Below, piece after piece: positions 58,925 through 64,000 of a stretch of DNA of 64,000 nucleotides (its first letter is position 1; every line of letters begins with the position of its first letter). Origin of the DNA: Prionace glauca (taxonomy: Eukaryota > Chordata > Chondrichthyes > Carcharhiniformes > Carcharhinidae); NCBI GenBank assembly GCA_037974335.1, contig CM075733.1, positions 39,707,959-39,771,958 of the forward strand, written 5' to 3'. The position numbers were made by a program, and so were the translations under genes. The notes below the pieces were generated by a model, which saw only the letters and a list, made by a program, of their open reading frames with translations, had not been told where the DNA came from and ran no database searches.

Positions 58925-59448
58925 TTGAGTGCAAGCGCCTATTGAAAAGCCGCTACATGCAGCTCGTCACTTGTTTCGAGGCAGAAGAATGTTTTGCAGG
59001 TTATCAACGAGTGTCTGCACCACTCCTTAAACATGACTGACAATCAAGTTTAAAACCGGATACAATATTTCAGTGTGGATATCAGCAGCTTTTAGTGCAA
59101 TTCTAATCACATTGATATTTACAAGTCCCAATTACTTGAATAGTTAAGAATAGCGACGGGACAGTTAATCATTGGATTGATGCTAAGATTTGTATGATAA
59201 ATTACTGCATATTCAAATATAACCGAATGAGTCCAAAACACGGCTTTAAGCGCATACTTAATTAATTTAAAGCGCCAATAATCATATATATAAATGTGTA
59301 TGTGTGAAATTATATATTTTAAGTGTACTGTGGCCCGAGTAGGAACATGGGAAACTGCGTAGCTAGAGAAAGAGAATCGAAACTGAAACCGGATTGCTTG
59401 GATGGCCCCAATCTTGGAGTGTTGTCAATATTTTCTGTTTTCCAGCAC
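58925..59448 (+). repeat. Duplicated block, copy 1 (with interferon-response-like motif)
   Basis: This block aligns over its whole length, in the same direction, with 63206-63742, for example CGCCTATTGAAAAG, CACTTGTTTCGAGGCAGAAG and CCAATTACTTGAATAGTTAA in both. Differences are scattered substitutions and small indels. It lies 3.1 kb upstream of the gene 2 leader exon. No protein similarity was recognised in it. It may be duplicated promoter or gene flank DNA, or an unlisted repeat family. Confidence 0.8.
59379..59390 (+). promoter_or_regulatory. ISRE-like motif in duplicated block copy 1
   Basis: GAAACTGAAACC fits the interferon-stimulated response element core GAAANNGAAA bound by ISGF3/IRF proteins. 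It is kept at the same place in copy 2. Which gene it serves is unknown; gene 2 starts 3.6 kb away on the minus strand. Confidence 0.5.
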
Positions 59449-59755
59449 TCTCAGTTTGAACTCTTACTGAAATTAAAACACTGACATATATTCATTAAAG
59501 GAGCATGGTTAAGGTAGTTGCTGTACATTTCAGCTGCCAGCTACATTCGACCCCTTCCACGAAACCATGGGATCTCTGTCCAACCTAATGTTACACATTC
59601 GGAAGCAAGCTGATGCGAATTTGGAGTTCTCAATACAGTAGATTTTCCAATACTTTCGCACTAGTCCCTACCACATTCCGATCAAGAGAAATAGCAAGTA
59701 AAATAATTATTCAAAGGAGCAAACCGGAAGATTTTTTTAGAAGTACAGAAGGAAG

Positions 59756-60030
59756 CGATTGACAACAATCCCACAGTAAACCCATATCCCCGTAACTCCA
59801 CCTATTTACCCTCCTAGGCCCCCTGACATTAAGAGTCAATTTAGCGTGGCCAATCCACCTAATCTGTACATCTTTGGAGTGTGAGGGGAAACCGGAGCAC
59901 CTGGAGGAAACTCATACAGATACAGGGAGAACATGCAAACTCCACACAATCACCCAAAGCTGGAATTGAACCTTGGTCCCTGGCACTGTGAGGCAGCAAT
60001 GCTAACCACTGTGCCACTGTATTGCCCAGT
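59756..60030 (-). mobile_element. HE1-type SINE
   Basis: Middle TCAATTTAGCGTGGCCAATC; head on the minus strand GTGGCACAGTGGTTAGCATT. Confidence 0.8.
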
Positions 60031-60090
60031 ACAGTATTTGCATTTTTGTGGTGGTAGTGTAATAGGCAACAGGACTGGCCGATGTCCTTT

Positions 60091-60189
60091 AAGAACATAA
60101 GAACATAAGAAATAGGAGCAGGAGTAGACCATCTGGCCCTTCGAGCCTGCCCCGCCATTCAATAAGATCATGGCTGATCTGTCGTGACT
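60091..60189 (-). mobile_element. Very short CR1 (group B) 3' end
   Basis: Only the last about 99 bases of the family: AAGAACATAAGAACATAAGA through GATCATGGCTGATCTGTCGT. Confidence 0.88.
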
Positions 60190-60431
60190 TTAGGAGGTAA
60201 CACTTTTGAGGTGACATTTTGTTAAGTAGATGATGTAAACATTACAAAGTAGTAAGTTTAGATTTCCAAAATGCATTTGACAAAAATCTTTGATTTATGT
60301 CTGAAGGATAAAATGGCTGAGGGTAAAAAGAATGAACTCATTTGGGTTTTATGTATGTAGAGAAGTCTAGTTTTATGAGAAACAGCTCAATGTTTCATTT
60401 CTCTAGAAACAAGTAAACAGAATGATTATAC

Positions 60432-62450
60432 ATAAGAACATAAGAAATAGGAGCAGGAGGAGGCCATCTAGCCCTTCAAGCCTGCCCCGCCATTCAATAA
60501 GATCATGGCTGATCTGTCGTGGCTCAGTTCCACCTTCCCGCCCTCTCCCCATAACCCTTAATCCCCTCTCTTATCAAGAACCCATCAACCCGCTTCTTAA
60601 AAATATTTAGTGAGGCAGCCTCCACCACTTCAACGGGCACAGAATTCCAGAGATTCACCACCCTTTGAGTGAAGAAGTTCCTCCTCAACTCCGTTCTAAA
60701 CCGCCTCCCCTTTATCTTGAGGCTGTGCCCCCAGTCCTACTGTCTTTTTTGAGCGGGAAGAGTCTCTCCACCTCTATCCTATCCATCCCATTCATCATCT
60801 TATACGTCTCAATGAGATCTCCCCTCATTCTTCTAAACTCTAGCAAGTACAAGCCTAGTTTATTCAGCCTCTCCTCATAGCTCAATCCCTTCAACTCCGT
60901 TATCAGCCTACTAAACCTCCTCTGCACTCCCTCCAGGGCCAAAATATCCTTGCGCAGGTGCGGCGCCCAAAACTGCACACAGTACTCCAGCTGCGGCCTC
61001 ACCAATACCCTATACAGCTGCAGCAAGACCTCCCTACTTTTATATTCAATCCCCCTCGCTATGAAGGCCAGCAACCCATTCGCCTTCTTGACCACCTGCT
61101 GCACCTGCAAGCTGGGTTTTTGCGACTCATGCACAAGGACCCCGAGGTCCCTCTGCACCGTCGCCTGCTGCAGTTTTTCGCCCCGTAAGTAATAGTCCTT
61201 CCTACCATTCTTCCTACCAAAGTGGACCACCTCACACTTGCCAACATTAAATTCCATTTGCCATTTCCTGGCCCATTCGCCCAGCCTATCTAGATCCTTC
61301 TGCAGATTCTCCACACCCTCCTCACAATTTGCCTTTCCCCCAATCTTGGTGTCATCAGCAAATTTCGACATCCTGCACTCGGTTCCCTCCTCCAGATCAT
61401 CTATATAAATGGTAAATAGCTGAGGCCCCAGCACCGACCCCTGGGGCACCCCACTAGTCACCAACCACCAATCCGAATAGCACCCATTGACTCCCACTCT
61501 CTGCCTCCTATTTGACAACCAATCCTCTATCCACGCTAACACCCTACCCCCAACTCCATGTCTCCTGACCTTCTGCAATAACCTCTTGTGAGGTACCTTG
61601 TCAAACGCCTTCTGAAAATCCAGAAAGACCACATCCACCGGCTCTCCTCTATCCACTGCCCTAGACACATCCTCATAGAACTCCAGTAAATTTGTCAGAC
61701 ACGACTTCCCTTTAATGAAACCGTGTTGTGTCCGCCCTATCAAGCAATTCCCTTCAAGATGCCTCGCAATTTCCTCCTTAATGACGGATTCTAACATTTT
61801 ACCTACCACAGACGTTAAACTAACCGGCCTATAATTCCCCGCCTTTTGCCTGGCACCCTTCTTAAACAACGGCGTAACATTAGCCGTTTTCCAATCTTCC
61901 GGCACTTCCCCGGAATCCAGCGACTTCTGGAAAATAACCACCAAGGCATCCACTATAACTTCCGCCATTTCTTTCAGAACCCTCGGATGCATTCCATCCA
62001 GTCCTGGGGACTTGTCCACAATCAGCCCCTCCAGTCTGTCGAGCAACACCTCTCTAGTAACAGTAATGTCATTAAGACCCTCCATTCCTACCACCCTTCC
62101 ATCGCTAACACCCGGCAAATTATTCACGTCCTCCTCCGTGAAGACAGAAACAAAAAAGTTATTCAAGACCTTAGCCATATCCCCATCCCCTACCACTAGC
62201 TCCCCTTTCTCATCCTCTAAAGGACCAACGTTCACCCTAGCCAGCCTCTTCCTTTTTATATATTTATAAAAACTCTTGCTATCCTTTTTTATATTAAGTG
62301 CTAGCCCAGCCTCATAGCTTCTCCTACCCTCCTTTATCAACTTCTTTGTCAATCTTTGTTGACATTTAAACCTTTCCCAATCCTCTTCTCGCCCACTGCT
62401 CTTAGCTACTCTAAATTCCTCCGCTTTTAATTCTCTTGTGATGTGAGCTA
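60432..62450 (-). mobile_element. CR1-clade LINE (group B), long and nearly open
   Basis: One minus-strand open frame covers the linker (KAEEFRVAKSSGREEDWERF), the reverse transcriptase ([56 protein letters not shown]; catalytic KFADDTKIGG) and most of the C-terminus. A frameshift lies near 60730 and the endonuclease half is absent (5' truncated). The right limit about 62450 is approximate. The 3' tail of ACATAAGAACATAAGAAATA is on the left. Such openness marks it as one of the youngest LINEs here. Confidence 0.94.
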
Positions 62451-62559
62451 CAGCTAGTTGGAAAAGGGATACAAGTCCTTCATAACAGTGAAAGATATGG
62501 ACAGAAACTGAAAGCAAATAACCATACCACAGAGCATTGTCTTTGGGCTCAAACAATGA

Positions 62560-62750
62560 AACTCCTCGGCCTTTTGGCTAAGATCAGTGACATATAAAGC
62601 TCAAGATGGAGTAAAATGTCTTATCAGCTTGGATCTTGTTGGTCTCTCTTGCGGGGACCACCAACTGGATTCAACAGGATTTTGAATTTGATTTTTGGAG
62701 CAAGCAAGGAATGGATTTGGGTTTGCCCAGTCCACTCTGAGCATTGGCTT
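62560..62750 (+). ncRNA. U2 snRNA-like sequence (pseudogene or U2-derived SINE head)
   Basis: CTCGGCCTTTTGGCTAAGAT near 62565-62585 matches the 5' end of U2 snRNA. Further on, CTTATCAG, a stem like GTCTCTCTTGCGGGGAC (U2 stem IIb is GUCCUCUAUCCGAGGAC), then GATTTTTGGA (U2 Sm-site region) and a stem GGGTTTGCCC (U2: GGAGCUUGCUCC) followed by AGTCCACTC appear in U2 order. The branch-point-pairing GUAGUA is replaced and about 18 bases are inserted there. It is probably a pseudogene, although the hairpins are kept. A snRNA-headed SINE is an alternative. Confidence 0.7.
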
Positions 62751-63205
62751 TGTAACTTTAAGGATGGAGTAAATAAAATAAGACAAAACACCTGAATATT
62801 AGCTGAAGGCTAGAGATGGGATGTAAGCAAGTTATAAAATCAAAACGGGAAATAACCTATGGTGAGTTACATGGAATATACAATACAGAAACTAGCCATC
62901 CATACCAACCAGTGCATGCAGGGCTTATGCTCCACTTTGACATCCTCACATCTTTACTCAGCCAATCTCACCATTCTGACTTTATTCACTTTTCCCTCAC
63001 CTGCTGTCTATTTTTCCCTTAAACACATCTATCCTATTCACTTTAACCATTCCCTTTGGGAGCGAGTTCCCCATTCTTATCACTTTTAGGTGACATTGAC
63101 ATGCATTGCCACTCAATCCTGTTCAACATCAATGCACAACAGTGAATCCTACAACTTTGTACAAACAGCAACACAAACAGAGCTGGATTAGGTGCTAGTC
63201 TGGTG

Positions 63206-63742
63206 TTGAGTGCAAACGCCTATTGAAAAGCTGCTTTACAGCTAGTCACTTGTTTCGAGGCAGAAGGAAGTTTTACAGATTAGAAGTTTGGACTTCCCCT
63301 TAAACATAACTGACAGAAAATTTAGGTTTAAAACCAGATACAATATTTCAGTGTGAATATAGGCAACTTTTAGTGCATTTCTAATCAAATAGATTTTACA
63401 AGTTCCAATTACTTGAATAGTTAAGTACAGTGATGGAACAGTTAATCATTGGATCGATGCTAAGATTTGTGTGATTAATTACTGTGCACATAAATATAAC
63501 CGAATGCATCCAAAACATGACTTTAAGTGCAGAATTCATTCAATGAGTTTAGAACACCAACAATCAAACATACATACATATATATGTGAAATTATTTACT
63601 TTAAATGTACTGTGACCCAAGTGAGCAAATGAGAAACTGTGTAGTTACAGAAAGAGAAACGAAAGTGAAAATTATTTGATATTGCTGTTAATGTCCTAAA
63701 TCGTGGAGAATTGCTAACAATTTTAATTTCTGTTTTCCAAAA
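63206..63742 (+). repeat. Duplicated block, copy 2 (with interferon-response-like motif)
   Basis: Direct, diverged copy of 58925-59448, 4.3 kb away. Its right end is cut by a SINE starting about 63743. The 3.75 kb between the copies holds only SINE, CR1 and U2-like DNA, so no gene was duplicated along with it inside the window. Confidence 0.8.
63656..63670 (+). promoter_or_regulatory. ISRE/IRF-like motif in duplicated block copy 2
   Basis: GAAACGAAAGTGAAA holds overlapping GAAANNGAAA cores, a close match to IRF-binding elements. It occupies the same place as the motif of copy 1, although neighbouring bases have changed. Confidence 0.5.
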
Positions 63743-64000
63743 CTTTATATATTAGTGTCACAGGTAGGCTTACATTAAGACTGGAATGAAGTTATTGTGA
63801 AAATCCCCTAGTCACCACACTCCAGCGCTTATTTGGATACACTGAAGGAGAATTTAGCATGGCCAATGCACCTAACCAACACAATGCTCAGACTATGTGA
63901 GGAAACCAGAGCATCCATAGGAAATCCCCGCAGATTAGGGGAAAACTTGCAAGTTCCGCTGAGATAGTGACCCAAACCAGGAATTGAACCCAGATCCCAG
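63743..64000 (-). mobile_element. SINE of HE1 group with LINE-like tail variant, cut by window end
   Basis: TATTAGTGTCACAGGTAGGC tail, then GGAGAATTTAGCATGGCCAA. The head lies past the window. Confidence 0.78.

Noticed and set aside
60432-62750. LINE-U2 chimera made in one retrotransposition event
   Set aside because: The CR1 is on the minus strand and the U2-like sequence on the plus strand, with about 100 bases between; such chimeras join in the same direction.
58925-63742. The two direct 0.53 kb copies as LTRs of one element
   Set aside because: No TG...CA ends, primer-binding site or retroviral genes between them; the interval is filled with CR1, SINE and U2-like DNA.
1-64000. CRISPR array, operon or phage content
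   Set aside because: Spliced exons, SINEs and LINEs show a vertebrate genome; no regular spacer arrays or compact gene strings exist.

Overview
The window looks like an accessory, repeat-dense stretch of a cartilaginous-fish genome, most likely a shark. The basis is the many tRNA-derived SINEs of the elasmobranch HE1 type, layered CR1-clade LINE fragments, and spliced immunoglobulin-superfamily (IgSF) exons with vertebrate phase-1 introns. It is not prokaryotic; almost all long open frames are LINE reverse transcriptase or chance.

Two host genes are supported, both on the minus strand. Gene 1 (about 22.03 kb down to 11.65 kb, probably to about 0.6 kb) reads signal peptide (21985-22030), V domain with a J-like end (21562-21897), C1 domain (19500-19799) and transmembrane exon (11652-11756), all joined in phase 1. 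A tyrosine-motif tail exon at 651-857 probably belongs to it, but one linking exon is missing from my reading. It resembles SIRP/NCR-like non-rearranging VJ-C1 receptors. Gene 2 (55.77 kb down to about 40.85 kb) reads signal peptide (55722-55770), V domain (50491-50826) and a butyrophilin/B7-type C domain (46581-46868), with a possible last exon at 43608-43660; its transmembrane exon was not found.

Layout: 0-3 kb holds the tyrosine-motif tail exon and a CDV3 retropseudogene. 4-22 kb is introns of gene 1 filled with SINEs and CR1 pieces. 22.5-28 kb holds three LINE bodies. 29-32 kb holds a broken PIF/Harbinger transposase. 32-39.5 kb is CR1, SINE and a Ty3/Gypsy fossil. 40.8-55.8 kb is gene 2 with nested repeats in its introns. 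55.9-58.4 kb is a LINE patchwork. 58.9-63.7 kb has a duplicated 0.53 kb block, each copy carrying an interferon-response-like motif, flanking a nearly open CR1 element and a U2 snRNA-like sequence.

Two co-oriented IgSF receptor genes, one VJ-C1 and one butyrophilin/B7-like, with nearby IRF-type motifs suggest an innate immune or MHC-type gene neighbourhood. That grouping is inference; no MHC gene itself is visible here.
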